56,035 nt of DNA from an uncultured Mycoplasmatota bacterium (lineage in GTDB: Bacteria > Bacillota_I > Bacilli_A > RF39 > UBA660), in contig CAMMYS010000020.1 of assembly GCA_946528555.1 (NCBI GenBank), positions 1 to 56,035 on the forward strand. Reading direction: 5' to 3'. Positions 34,191-43,358 of the stretch are shown one piece after another. Numbering within the stretch: position 1 is the first letter of the stretch; every line of letters begins with the position of its first letter. The notes beneath the pieces are model-generated. The model did no database searches. It worked only from the letters and a program-made list of their open reading frames with translations, and was not told the origin of the DNA. Made by a program: the position numbers and the translations under genes.

Positions 34191-35378
34191 CTATTTTTTT
34201 AGTCCTCCTTTAAGTCCTTTTGAACCACTAAAGTTTTGTAAAATATTTGATTCAAATGATCTAGTTTTCCTTGATCTATTTTTGTATTCTTTTATACAAG
34301 AATTAATCATTTCATTTAATAATTCCTTATATTCTAATTTAGCTTCCTTCCATAAATAGAAAGATAAACTTCCTGGAATTGTATTTGGTTCATTAACATA
34401 GAATTTATTAGTTTTCTTATCAATTAAGAAATCTATTCTACATACACCACTTAGATTTAATACTTTAAATACTTTAATTGCTGTATCTTGAATATCTTTT
34501 GTTAATTTATCAGATATTCTAGCAGGAATAATTCTACTAGTTGATGCCATTCCTTTTGAAGCACCTGATTTAGATTTAGATCCTGATAAATATTTATCTT
34601 GATATGATAATATTTCATCTTCACCCATTACTTCTTCAATTGGGCTTACTCTTTGTAATTCATAATTTCCAAGTACACTAGCATTTACTTCAACAAGATT
34701 TTCTACAGCTTTTTCAACTACAATTTTAACATCATAACTAATAGCCTCTTCTATAGCCTTTTTTATATCTTTATCAGTCTTAACATATGTAATTCCTACA
34801 CTACTACCTAATGTAGCTGGTTTTACTACTACTGGATAACCTAAAGATTTAATATCTTTTAATATTTTATCTTTATCTGTTATATATTCATTATCATAAA
34901 ACCAAACATAATCTACAATTGGAAGTCCACAAGATGCCATTACTTGTTTCATAACAACTTTATCTTGTCCTAATGCGGAACCAAGTACTCTACTTGAAAC
35001 ATATGGAATACCAATAGTATCTAAATAACCTGCTAAAGTTCCATCTTCAACATTATTACCATGAACAACTGGAAGAATAACATCTATATCTGTTATATCT
35101 TTTCTAAATAATCCACTAGTTTGTTGTAGATAAAATTTATCACCTTTCTTATATAAAGTAACCTTCTTTAAATACTTTTTTGTATTTTCAATATCTTTAT
35201 AAGTATTAATATCATTTAAAATATATCCATAATACCAAATTCTATCTTTTGATATATATAGTGGTATAACTTCATATTTATCTTTATCAATATTTTCTAT
35301 AGCTTGTAGTGCCGAAATAATACTTACTTCATGTTCTACAGTTTCACCACCAAAAACAACACCTAATTTAATTTTCAT
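34191..35378 (-). CDS. ddl: D-alanine--D-alanine ligase
   Basis: The 395-residue ATP-grasp enzyme has VVFGGETVEHEVSI at the N-terminus, PVVKPATLGSSVGIT, the omega-loop YQDKYLSGSKS, CRIDFLID and the Mg-binding NEPNTIPGS. The Tyr of DKY fits D-Ala-D-Ala rather than D-Ala-D-Lac specificity by comparison with Van-type enzymes. A Lys/Gly-rich tail of about 40 residues after the enzyme domain is unusual. It is the last gene of an alpha/beta hydrolase-murF-ddl operon, so D-Ala-D-Ala is made next to its user MurF. Confidence 0.94.
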   Translation of the reverse strand: MKIKLGVVFGGETVEHEVSIISALQAIENIDKDKYEVIPLYISKDRIWYYGYILNDINTYKDIENTKKYLKKVTLYKKGDKFYLQQTSGLFRKDITDIDVILPVVHGNNVEDGTLAGYLDTIGIPYVSSRVLGSALGQDKVVMKQVMASCGLPIVDYVWFYDNEYITDKDKILKDIKSLGYPVVVKPATLGSSVGITYVKTDKDIKKAIEEAISYDVKIVVEKAVENLVEVNASVLGNYELQRVSPIEEVMGEDEILSYQDKYLSGSKSKSGASKGMASTSRIIPARISDKLTKDIQDTAIKVFKVLNLSGVCRIDFLIDKKTNKFYVNEPNTIPGSLSFYLWKEAKLEYKELLNEMINSCIKEYKNRSRKTRSFESNILQNFSGSKGLKGGLKK

Positions 35379-35389
35379 ATTTGCATCTC

Positions 35390-36973
35390 CTATTCATTAA
35401 ATATATCAGGTAAATCATTTTCAATCAATACATATGTTTTTCCATCTTTAAGTTCTCTCATTAATGGAAATGATTTTTTAACATCATTTAATATATGTAT
35501 ATGTTTCTCATTATAATTCTTTTCTTTTAATCCTTCATATATAGGCTTTGTTTGTTCAAGACCTATTAATACAACTTCATCACATACTTCTGCTATATGC
35601 ATACCAAATTCTTTATTAAATTTATCTTGATCATCACCAAGTTCAATCATTCCTGGTGTAATAATAATCTTTTTACCATCCATCATATTTAGTACATCAA
35701 GAGCCATTTTAGATCCAACTGGATTTGAATTATATGCATCATCTATTATAGTTATATCTTCATCAAAATCTCTTAATTCTAATCTATGTTCTACTGCTTC
35801 TATTCTTCTAACACCAACTGATATTTCAGTAGTAGTCATTCCTAAAGAATATGCAAGTGCTATTGCTTCTAAAATATTATATACATTAGCGTCACCTAAT
35901 AACTTAGTTTCAAATGTTTCAGTAATCTTTTTATCTTTAAATGTACACTTGAATGTTGTACCTTTATTTGACAGTTTAATATCATGGGCATATACGTCTG
36001 CTTTACTATCTTTAGTTGACACCCAAACTACTCTACACTTACTTTTTATTTGATAACTTGTTTGATATTCATCATCCATATTAAGCACTGCTATACCATC
36101 TTCAGGTAATGAATCTATAAGTTCAAACTTAGCTTTTTGAGTATTATTAATATTTCCAAAGCTTTCTAAATGAGCTGTTCCTATAGTTGTCAATATTCCG
36201 TATTGAGGTTTAATAAATTTACACTTTTCTTTTATCTCCCCTCTTCTAAAAGCACCCATTTCAGCAATAAATATATCACTAAATTTGTCAAGTTTATCAT
36301 TGATAGATATCATTAAACCATTCATAGTATTAAAACTTTTTTCAGTTGCAAATGAATTATATTTAACATTTAAAATATCATTTAGAGCATTCTTAGTACT
36401 AGTTTTACCATAACTACCTGTGATACCTATTCTCTTTAAATTCTTCATTTCTTTTAACTTAGTTTTAGCTTTATGTTTATAGTGTTCAAATACTAACTTT
36501 TCAATTGGCTTATTTATTATATTAGCTAACCATATTATTAGTGGGTTTAAATATGACATAAAACCTAATATTAATAAACAATAATTAATTAACCACATAT
36601 CAAAGTTAATAACTATTGGAATAATAACTAATAAATATAATACCAACATAGTAAAATATAATCTTTTAATTCTATGTGTTATTACTAAAGGTTTTTTAGA
36701 TTGTTCTTTAGATACTTTAGTATTAAACATTAAATATGATAAGTAATATAGAATCATAAATCCTATTACAAGTGGATAACCTCTTAAAAAATAGAATGAT
36801 AAGAATAATATTTCTGTATTTACAAACACACTACTAAAATTATCTATTATCCATTTTAAATATCTATTTCCATCGTTATACCAGTTTTGTTGTAACATAT
36901 GCATATATTTCTTACTTTTATAGATTATATAATATAAATATATAAATAATGAACATATAAATACTATTTTCAT
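35390..36973 (-). CDS. murF: MurF-like Mur ligase with N-terminal membrane domain
   Basis: The 527-residue product has about 160 residues with four hydrophobic segments at the N-terminus, where the usual MurF substrate domain would be. The ATPase domain then starts with GITGSYGKTSTKNAL, followed by FNTMNGLMISIND, IAEMGAFRRGEI and GTAHLESFGNI, and the C-terminal domain holds DDAYNSNPVGSKMALDVL and PGMIELGD. It joins D-Ala-D-Ala to UDP-MurNAc-tripeptide. The gene context (ddl 11 bases downstream) supports the MurF role. Membrane-tethered Mur ligases of this design occur in some Firmicutes. It overlaps the hydrolase gene stop by ATGA. Confidence 0.88.
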   Translation of the reverse strand: MKIVFICSLFIYLYYIIYKSKKYMHMLQQNWYNDGNRYLKWIIDNFSSVFVNTEILFLSFYFLRGYPLVIGFMILYYLSYLMFNTKVSKEQSKKPLVITHRIKRLYFTMLVLYLLVIIPIVINFDMWLINYCLLILGFMSYLNPLIIWLANIINKPIEKLVFEHYKHKAKTKLKEMKNLKRIGITGSYGKTSTKNALNDILNVKYNSFATEKSFNTMNGLMISINDKLDKFSDIFIAEMGAFRRGEIKEKCKFIKPQYGILTTIGTAHLESFGNINNTQKAKFELIDSLPEDGIAVLNMDDEYQTSYQIKSKCRVVWVSTKDSKADVYAHDIKLSNKGTTFKCTFKDKKITETFETKLLGDANVYNILEAIALAYSLGMTTTEISVGVRRIEAVEHRLELRDFDEDITIIDDAYNSNPVGSKMALDVLNMMDGKKIIITPGMIELGDDQDKFNKEFGMHIAEVCDEVVLIGLEQTKPIYEGLKEKNYNEKHIHILNDVKKSFPLMRELKDGKTYVLIENDLPDIFNE

Positions 36974-37713
36974 TTTTCATCACTTCCTATAAAACTCTTA
37001 AGAACGTTATTAGTTTGATTTAATCTTTCTAAATATGCATAGTGTGTACATCCTTCATAAGTAACTAATCCACAATTAGATATTAATTTTTCTAATTCTA
37101 CTGCATCAGAATAAGGTACTTCTGAATCATTAGTACCCCAAATTAATAATGTAGGAACATCTATTTTAGATAATTCATTAGTTAAATCTAAATTAACATG
37201 ATTAACTAATATCTTTCTCATCATTTCACTAGCATTCTTATAATCAGTTGAACCTAAATGTTTTTTAGCATATGGTTCTAATTTCTTTAATACAGGTACT
37301 TTTTTAAGACCCTTTAGTATTTTAGTTTTAACACTTGGTTTTTTCTTTGATACTCTATATGGACTAGCAAGTAATACTATTTTTCTAGTCTTATATTTAG
37401 TAGCATAAGCAATAGTTATTTTTCCACCAAAAGAATGCCCTATCATAATAGGATTATTGATCTTTAATTTTTTAACTAAACTATTAACCATATCAGCATA
37501 ATCATATATAGTCCATACTTCTTTTGGTTCTTCACTCTTACCAAAACCAGGTAAGTCAAATATTAATACATTAAACTTTTTAATAAATGGTTTTGCTATT
37601 GGTAACATCATATCTATATTTTGTCCCCAACCATGCAAAAATATTATACATTTATCTGATTTGTTATCATAAAATGCATAATTAATTTTAGTATCTTTGT
37701 ATTCATATTGCAT
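36970..37713 (-). CDS. Alpha/beta-fold hydrolase
   Basis: The 247-residue product has IIFLHGWGQNIDMM as oxyanion region, the nucleophile elbow IGHSFGGKI, an acid in LLIWGTNDSEVP and the His in EGCTHYAYLER. It belongs to the general alpha/beta hydrolase family; substrate and product are not readable. The ATG at 37713 follows TTGGTGAG and is preferred to the longer frame. It starts the operon with murF and ddl, so a role in cell-wall turnover or recycling is possible. It stops in TGA overlapping the murF start. Confidence 0.9.
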   Translation of the reverse strand: MQYEYKDTKINYAFYDNKSDKCIIFLHGWGQNIDMMLPIAKPFIKKFNVLIFDLPGFGKSEEPKEVWTIYDYADMVNSLVKKLKINNPIMIGHSFGGKITIAYATKYKTRKIVLLASPYRVSKKKPSVKTKILKGLKKVPVLKKLEPYAKKHLGSTDYKNASEMMRKILVNHVNLDLTNELSKIDVPTLLIWGTNDSEVPYSDAVELEKLISNCGLVTYEGCTHYAYLERLNQTNNVLKSFIGSDEK

Positions 37714-37746
37714 ACAACTCACCAATATAATTTTACCATATAAAAA

Positions 37747-37769
37747 GCGCAATTATATTGAAATCGCGC
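37747..37769 (-). terminator. Terminator downstream of the 37793 gene
   Basis: Arms GCGCAATT (37747-37754) and AATCGCGC (37762-37769) pair, with one G-T pair, and an A-run at 37742-37746 reads as U-tract on the minus strand. The hydrolase operon starts just beyond. Confidence 0.8.
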
Positions 37770-37792
37770 CAATATTTACATTATTTTACGTA

Positions 37793-39055
37793 TTATAAGG
37801 ATAAAGTCTTACTCTTACCAAATACAAAGTCTTTATATTCTTTAAAATTAGGTTCTTCACTATATAAGTCAAACATATCTTCAAATTCTTTATCATTAAC
37901 TGTATTATAATATGTTTTCATCATTAATAATTTTTTAATTGTATTTTCATCACTAGGTACTGAAAACAATTCTACGATAAAGAAATGTGCTTCTTCTGAT
38001 AGTTTTTTTACTTGAGAAGGAGATACTTTAAATTTTTCAAGAGCTTTACTATCACTATCTTCATATGTATCAGAATACATAAACTCATCTTCTCTTTCAA
38101 TGTAGTAAGAAAGTCTAGCTTTAACTTTTAATAATTCAGGTGTTTCTCCATTTAATTCAATATATTCATCTAAATATTTAAGATATTTTTTATAATATAA
38201 TCTATTTATTTTTTCTTCATTCTCTATATCAGAAAGCATTGCTTTAGCCACACTATCATCTTCAACATTCTTACTTTCTAAAATTTGATCTAATTCTCTA
38301 GATAGTTTAAAGAATCCTAATGGTCTATCACCAAAAATTGCAAATTGATAATTGTCAGTAAAAAGTGATGAATGAGAAATGTTATTTTTATGAGGAATTG
38401 AATCCCATAAACCAACATTAATTGGATATTTATCATAATCATGTTTATATTTATCTAAATAATTATAAAGCGCTGTTACTACACCGCTAGTATAATAACT
38501 AGATAATCTTCTAACACCATCTAAAGCAAATACTTTTGTAAATTTTCTTGTAGCTACTTTTTTACGATTTTCATTTGTTGGATTGTTAATAAATTCTAAA
38601 TAAGCTTTTTCTATTGATAACTCTAAATTCAATAATTTTGTAGCTTCATTATTTACATATGTGCATCCAAGTACTTTTAAAAAGTCTATATTTTCGCTTG
38701 GCATTTCAAATATTTCATGTATTTTATCTTCCATTTCCATTTCAATAATAACATCATCTATATCTTCCATATTAGCGCCATCATGAATGCATATTTCATC
38801 TCCATCTTCATAGAAATAGTCTTGATATTCTTCTAATAATTCATCTAATTCTTCATCAAAGTCACTTTCTATAAATTTAATATCTCCATATCCAAGATCA
38901 ATAGCATTATATTTAGCTTCATCTAAACATTTTTCTAAAAAGTCATTTATTCTATCTTTTAATATTCTTTTTTTAGCACCATATTTACATATATTATTCA
39001 TTGCTGTTAAGAATAAATATTCATAAGGTATCTCAAAATTATTATTATCAGACAT
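37793..39055 (-). CDS. Hypothetical acidic protein with C-terminal KTLSL
   Basis: The 420-residue soluble protein is rich in Asp, Glu, Tyr and Leu and is mostly helical by inspection. I do not recognise a family. The visible part includes a repeated acidic segment (DFDEELDELLEEYQDYF) and a final FGKSKTLSL. The last residues KTL[ST]L also end the coiled-coil protein at 41811. The ATG at 39055 is chosen because AAAGGGG stands about seven bases before it; the longer reading from 39097 has no support. It lies between the phosphohexomutase terminator and its own terminator, so it is monocistronic. Confidence 0.78.
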   Translation of the reverse strand: MSDNNNFEIPYEYLFLTAMNNICKYGAKKRILKDRINDFLEKCLDEAKYNAIDLGYGDIKFIESDFDEELDELLEEYQDYFYEDGDEICIHDGANMEDIDDVIIEMEMEDKIHEIFEMPSENIDFLKVLGCTYVNNEATKLLNLELSIEKAYLEFINNPTNENRKKVATRKFTKVFALDGVRRLSSYYTSGVVTALYNYLDKYKHDYDKYPINVGLWDSIPHKNNISHSSLFTDNYQFAIFGDRPLGFFKLSRELDQILESKNVEDDSVAKAMLSDIENEEKINRLYYKKYLKYLDEYIELNGETPELLKVKARLSYYIEREDEFMYSDTYEDSDSKALEKFKVSPSQVKKLSEEAHFFIVELFSVPSDENTIKKLLMMKTYYNTVNDKEFEDMFDLYSEEPNFKEYKDFVFGKSKTLSL

Positions 39056-39094
39056 TACAAACACCCCTTTTCGATATTGCCCTATATAATAACA

Positions 39095-39118
39095 CAAAAA
39101 CGCTGTTTTGTACAGCGT
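39095..39118 (-). terminator. Terminator of the phosphohexomutase gene
   Basis: ACGCTGT (39100-39106) pairs with ACAGCGT (39112-39118), followed on the minus strand by TTTTT. The first base of the stem overlaps the TAA stop. Confidence 0.85.
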
Positions 39119-40479
39119 TAAATGTATTTTTTAAGTTCGTTTTCAAACTCATTTTTAATATTTTCTAATTTTTCTTCTGTTTTAGATTCAAATCTCATTG
39201 TTATATTTGGTCCAGTATTAGATGCTCTTACTAAAGCAAAACCATCATCAAATTTAACTTTTACTCCATCTATTGTTATAAAATTATAATTTTTACTTGC
39301 ACAATACTCTCTAATTTTATCAACAACATTAAACTTCTTATCATCATCTACATGAACTTTAATTTCAGGAGTTGAATAATATTTTTCTAGATTTTCTAAA
39401 TAACTACTTAATGGTTTATCACTATTAGATAACATCTCTATTAATCTCATTCCTACATAGATACCATCATCATATCCAGGCCATTTATCTCTAAAATAAA
39501 CGTGTCCTGATAATTCTCCACTTAATGGATAATCGCCTTCAGCAGAAGCTGCTCTTGTATATGAATTACCTGTTCTATATTCAACTGGTTTTACACCTAA
39601 TTTAACTAATTCATCTTCTAATGTTTTAGAACATTTAACATCAAATAAACATTCTTTTTTATCAACTTTATCAAATAAATAATCCCACATTATTGCTAAG
39701 AACTTATCTATTTCAATAAATGTACCTTTTTCATCAACAAAACCTACCCTATCAGCATCTCCATCATATCCAACTCCACAATCAGCATGAGCTTCTATTA
39801 CTTTTTGTTTTAAAACTGTTAGATTTTCTTCAACACATGGATCTGGATGATGATTTGGGAAATTACCATCTGATATATCAAATATACCAGTAGCATCTAT
39901 CATAGGTAGATGTTTAAATACATCACCAGCTATTACACTACCTGTTCCATTTCCACAATCGTATATTACTTTAATTCTTTTATTTCCAAAATGTAATTTA
40001 TCACATATTAATTTAATATATGCCTCTCTTAAATCTACATCTTCTACACTACCTACTCCATTTTCATAATCTTGTTTTTCAATTATATCATGTATTTCCA
40101 TTACAGCTGGTCCATATGCATTATGAATACCATTATATGAAAACTTAAATCCATTATATTCTTTTGGATTATGTGAAGCTGTTATCATCATACTTGAATT
40201 AGTTCCTAAATAATTAGCGCCAAAATAACACATAGGTGTTGTAGCAAGACCTAATCTTTTTACAACTATTCCTGTGTCAACAAGTCCTTGCACTAAGTTC
40301 TTTTCTAAGTTAACACTGGATAATCTATTATCATATGCTACTACAGTTGAAGGAATATTTTGTCTTCTAAGTTTAGTACCGAAAGCTCTACCTATATTAT
40401 ATGCAAGCTCATCACTTAATTCAGTGCCGTATACTCCTCTTATATCATATTCTCTAAATATAGTTTTTAATAATTCCAT
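39118..40479 (-). CDS. Phosphomannomutase/phosphoglucomutase
   Basis: The 453-residue alpha-D-phosphohexomutase has IFREYDIRGVYGTEL at the N-terminus, the catalytic phosphoserine loop MITASHNPKEYNGFK, the metal site GYDGDADRVGFV, the sugar-binding GELSGHVYF and the C-terminal RASNTGPNITMR. It converts hexose-6-phosphate to hexose-1-phosphate for cell-wall or glycan precursors. AGAGGTG precedes the ATG. It is ended by a terminator that overlaps its stop. A T-box-regulated trpS gene with its own terminator lies upstream, so it is separately transcribed. Confidence 0.95.
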   Translation of the reverse strand: MELLKTIFREYDIRGVYGTELSDELAYNIGRAFGTKLRRQNIPSTVVAYDNRLSSVNLEKNLVQGLVDTGIVVKRLGLATTPMCYFGANYLGTNSSMMITASHNPKEYNGFKFSYNGIHNAYGPAVMEIHDIIEKQDYENGVGSVEDVDLREAYIKLICDKLHFGNKRIKVIYDCGNGTGSVIAGDVFKHLPMIDATGIFDISDGNFPNHHPDPCVEENLTVLKQKVIEAHADCGVGYDGDADRVGFVDEKGTFIEIDKFLAIMWDYLFDKVDKKECLFDVKCSKTLEDELVKLGVKPVEYRTGNSYTRAASAEGDYPLSGELSGHVYFRDKWPGYDDGIYVGMRLIEMLSNSDKPLSSYLENLEKYYSTPEIKVHVDDDKKFNVVDKIREYCASKNYNFITIDGVKVKFDDGFALVRASNTGPNITMRFESKTEEKLENIKNEFENELKKYI

Positions 40480-40512
40480 ATCACACCTCTATATTAATAT
40501 TATCATATCAAA

Positions 40513-40537
40513 ATAAAAAAATCGAAATAATCGATTT
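40513..40537 (-). terminator. Terminator of trpS
   Basis: AAATCGA (40519-40525) pairs with TCGATTT (40531-40537), with an A-run to 40513 giving the U-tract on the minus strand. Confidence 0.82.
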
Positions 40538-40550
40538 TTTTAATGTAAAG

Positions 40551-41531
40551 TTAGTTATAAAACCCTATTTTTTCTTTAACTAATTCATATTTTTTCTTAG
40601 CAATTTCTCTTGTTTTATTTCTTCCTTCTTCAAGAATCTTATCAAGTTCATTACCATTTAAATATTCATAATATTTCTTTTGTATTTCACTTACTTTTTC
40701 TACTACTACATCAGCAACTTTAGTTTTAAATGTTCCATAATTGCATCCTTCAAACTCTTTTTCTGCCTCTTTCATAGTTTTGCCAGTTAAAGAAATATAA
40801 ATGTTTAATAAATTAGATATTCCAGGTTTGTTGTCTGGATCAAATTTAACTAACATTTCACTATCAGTTGTTGCTCTCATGATTTTCTTTCTAATTACTT
40901 CTGGTTCATCTAATAATCTAATAACACCATTTTGATTTTCATTAGATTTACTCATCTTCTTAGTTGGCTCTAATAAATCACCAATTTTTGTTCCTTCTGA
41001 TTTAATTTCTGGATTTGGTACTACAAAAGTATCACCATATTTTCTATTAAATCTAATAGCTATATCACGAGCTAATTCAACATGTTGTTTTTGATCTATT
41101 CCAACTGGAACTATATCAGCATCATATAGTAAAATATCAGCAGCCATTAATACTGGATATGTTAATAAACCAGCGGTAAAGCTTTCACTTTTCTTACTCT
41201 TTTCTTTAAATTGATGCATTCTTGATAATTCACCATAATAAGTATTACATTCTAAGAAATATCCTAAATTAGCATGATATTCATTTTGAGATTGAACAAA
41301 TATTGTATTTAGTTTTGGATCAATACCACATGCTAAATAAAGAGCAACTAAACTTCTTGTGTTCTCTTTTAAATTTCTATTTGGATCATCTACAGTTATA
41401 GCATGCATATCTGCTACAAAAATGTATGATTCATATTTTCCTTGATTTTCAACCATTTGTTTTATAGAACCTATATAATTACCTAATGTAATAATTCCTG
41501 TTGGTTGAAGTCCTGTTAACATTTTTTTCAT
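40551..41531 (-). CDS. trpS: Tryptophanyl-tRNA synthetase
   Basis: The 326-residue class I synthetase has TGLQPTGIITLGNYIGSIK, where the HIGH-like motif is LGNY, and KKMSKS in the catalytic loop. GVDQ-type motif reads PVGIDQKQHVELARDIA. It charges tRNA-Trp. GGAGGAAATT stands before the ATG. It is preceded by a T-box leader and ended by a terminator, so expression should respond to uncharged tRNA-Trp. Confidence 0.97.
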   Translation of the reverse strand: MKKMLTGLQPTGIITLGNYIGSIKQMVENQGKYESYIFVADMHAITVDDPNRNLKENTRSLVALYLACGIDPKLNTIFVQSQNEYHANLGYFLECNTYYGELSRMHQFKEKSKKSESFTAGLLTYPVLMAADILLYDADIVPVGIDQKQHVELARDIAIRFNRKYGDTFVVPNPEIKSEGTKIGDLLEPTKKMSKSNENQNGVIRLLDEPEVIRKKIMRATTDSEMLVKFDPDNKPGISNLLNIYISLTGKTMKEAEKEFEGCNYGTFKTKVADVVVEKVSEIQKKYYEYLNGNELDKILEEGRNKTREIAKKKYELVKEKIGFYN

Positions 41532-41543
41532 AATTTCCTCCTA

Positions 41544-41774
41544 AAAAATAAAAACTCTTATCCTATAAGGACAAGAGTATCTTGTTTTTAATGCCACCTT
41601 AATATATACCATCATATATATGTTATTTGATAACGGATAACTGCCGTGATTACCTACTATTATTTCAGTACCATTCCCATGAGCCCATTCATTAAATTTT
41701 ATATATAACTTTTCCACCATCAGTTACTCTCTATAAATATATTGTTTTAACTACTCTTCTCATGCATTGAATTG
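41544..41774 (-). ncRNA. T-box leader of trpS (tRNA-Trp sensing)
   Basis: Read on the minus strand, the leader from about 41774 holds AGAGAG and GATGGTGGAAAA (Stem I base and K-turn region), a candidate specifier TGG in GAATGGTAC (41673-41671), the T-box core AAGGTGGCA (41600-41592) and a terminator with 11-pair arms (41554-41564 and 41569-41579) followed by a T-tract. The UGGC of the T-box would pair with GCCA, consistent with discriminator G of tRNA-Trp. The specifier position is assigned by eye. Confidence 0.92.
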
Positions 41775-41780
41775 TTGCAT

Positions 41781-41809
41781 ATTATACTATTTTAATTATT
41801 ATTTGTCAA
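41781..41809 (-). promoter_or_regulatory. Consensus promoter of the trpS T-box operon
   Basis: On the minus strand, TTGACA (41809-41804) and TATAAT (41786-41781) are separated by 17 bases, a perfect match. Predicted +1 is 41774. It starts one base after the stop of the 41811 gene. Confidence 0.9.
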
Positions 41810-41810
41810 A

Positions 41811-43241
41811 TTATAAGGTTAAAGTCTTACCTTGATCTTCTGAATTATTCTTACTGAATGTTTCATCAAAGAAGTTATCCCATTTATCCCAATCTATATC
41901 TTGAACAACTCCTTCTTGAGCTGGAGCAGCACTATTTGGTATTTCTTCAGCATGTTCTTCTTCAGCTATTGGTGCTGATAATTCAACTGGTGCTGGTTCT
42001 TGTGGAGCTGGTGCGGCTGCTTCTACTGAAGCTATTGCTGATGCAGCAGCTTCTTCAACTGTAGCTGATTCTTCTATTGGAGCTGATAACTCAACTGGTT
42101 TTTCTTCAGGTGTTGCTTCTACAGCTGGTGTTTCAACAACAGGTGCTGGTTCAACAACTGGTGCTGGTGTAACAACTTGAGCTTGTTCTACAACAGGAGT
42201 TTCTTCTGCTATTGGAGCTGATAATTCAACTGCTGCAGCTTCTGTTACAATTTCTGCTACTGGAGTTTCTTCAACAACTGGTGCTGCTTCTACTGGAGCA
42301 GGTGTTTCTTCTGCAGGTGCAGGTTCTTCAATAGGTGCTGATAATTCAACATCTTTTGTTTCTTCAACTTCTGGAGCAGTTTCAACCTCTACAGGAATTA
42401 TTTCTTCAGCTTCTTTAGCAGGACCATCTCCTAAATCAGGAACTACTAATTCAGCTAAATCTCCATCTTCTTCAATTGGTGCTGATAATTCAACTGGTGC
42501 TGGTTCTTCAACAGTACCTACACCAACTAAGTTTTCTACACCACCAGCAAATACTTTATCAAAATTATCTTTAGTTAATCCTTCTGCAAAGGCATGATCT
42601 TGATCATCTTTTTCAAATTTGTTTCCATCTTTGAACATAGCATCATAATCTGTTTCGCCTTTTTCTTTTTTACTACTCTTCTTTCTTGGCTCACCACCAT
42701 ATTTAAGAATATTTATATCAACATTAATATCTTTACAAACTTCAACATGTTTTTCAATTAATTCTTGTAATTTTTCTATTTTCTTAGTTTCAAATTCAAA
42801 TTCTGTATTTACAAGTTTCATTAATTCTGATTCTAAATCATCTTGATTTAATAAAGACTCATCATATTTAATCATTCTATTGTAAGAGGCAATTTTCTTT
42901 TCATACATTCTAATGATATTATTATGTCTTTCAACTTCAGCTGTTAATTTAGCTACTTGTGATCTCTTATCTTCAAATACTTCATCTACTTCTTTGTAAA
43001 CAGTTTCTATTTCTGCCCACATTTCTTCACTTTCTTTGAATATTTCAGCTAAATCATCAATGCTAACACCTTCAACGTTAGTTCTAGCTTCAGTTTTTAC
43101 ATTTGTAATATCTTCTTGTAAACCTAAAAGATCATTGGCCTTTTTTTCTAATTCTTCAGTACCAATGTTTGCTATCTTTTTCTCTTCTAATTCCTTTTTA
43201 ATTTTATTAAATCTATTTTTAATTTGTTCAAATCTTTTCAT
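41811..43241 (-). CDS. Coiled-coil protein with VELSAPI repeats and C-terminal KTLTL
   Basis: The 476-residue product has about 190 residues of charged helix with heptad character, a short basic break (EPRKKSSKKEKGE), then some 230 residues very rich in Pro, Ala, Val and Glu holding five copies of VELSAPI, each next to an acidic or EEPAP-type spacer, and a final segment DIDWDKWDNFFDETF ending GKTLTL. There is no membrane segment or signal peptide, so it is cytoplasmic by inspection. I do not recognise a family. It resembles the 1112-3073 protein in design (helix followed by [VD]ELSxPI repeats). GGAGG precedes the ATG. Confidence 0.8.
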   Translation of the reverse strand: MKRFEQIKNRFNKIKKELEEKKIANIGTEELEKKANDLLGLQEDITNVKTEARTNVEGVSIDDLAEIFKESEEMWAEIETVYKEVDEVFEDKRSQVAKLTAEVERHNNIIRMYEKKIASYNRMIKYDESLLNQDDLESELMKLVNTEFEFETKKIEKLQELIEKHVEVCKDINVDINILKYGGEPRKKSSKKEKGETDYDAMFKDGNKFEKDDQDHAFAEGLTKDNFDKVFAGGVENLVGVGTVEEPAPVELSAPIEEDGDLAELVVPDLGDGPAKEAEEIIPVEVETAPEVEETKDVELSAPIEEPAPAEETPAPVEAAPVVEETPVAEIVTEAAAVELSAPIAEETPVVEQAQVVTPAPVVEPAPVVETPAVEATPEEKPVELSAPIEESATVEEAAASAIASVEAAAPAPQEPAPVELSAPIAEEEHAEEIPNSAAPAQEGVVQDIDWDKWDNFFDETFSKNNSEDQGKTLTL

Positions 43242-43309
43242 AAACTTGCCTCCATATTGTACATAATCATTTTAACACATAAAACCTTAGACTTCAACTA
43301 GTTTTTTAA

Positions 43310-43337
43310 TTGACTTTTCCCGTTCAAAATATATAAT
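43310..43337 (+). promoter_or_regulatory. Promoter of the PH-like membrane protein gene
   Basis: TTGACT (43310-43315) and TATAAT (43332-43337) are separated by 16 bases. GAAAGGAG follows before the ATG at 43359. Confidence 0.82.
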
Positions 43338-43358
43338 AGTAAGTGAAAGGAGACGTTT

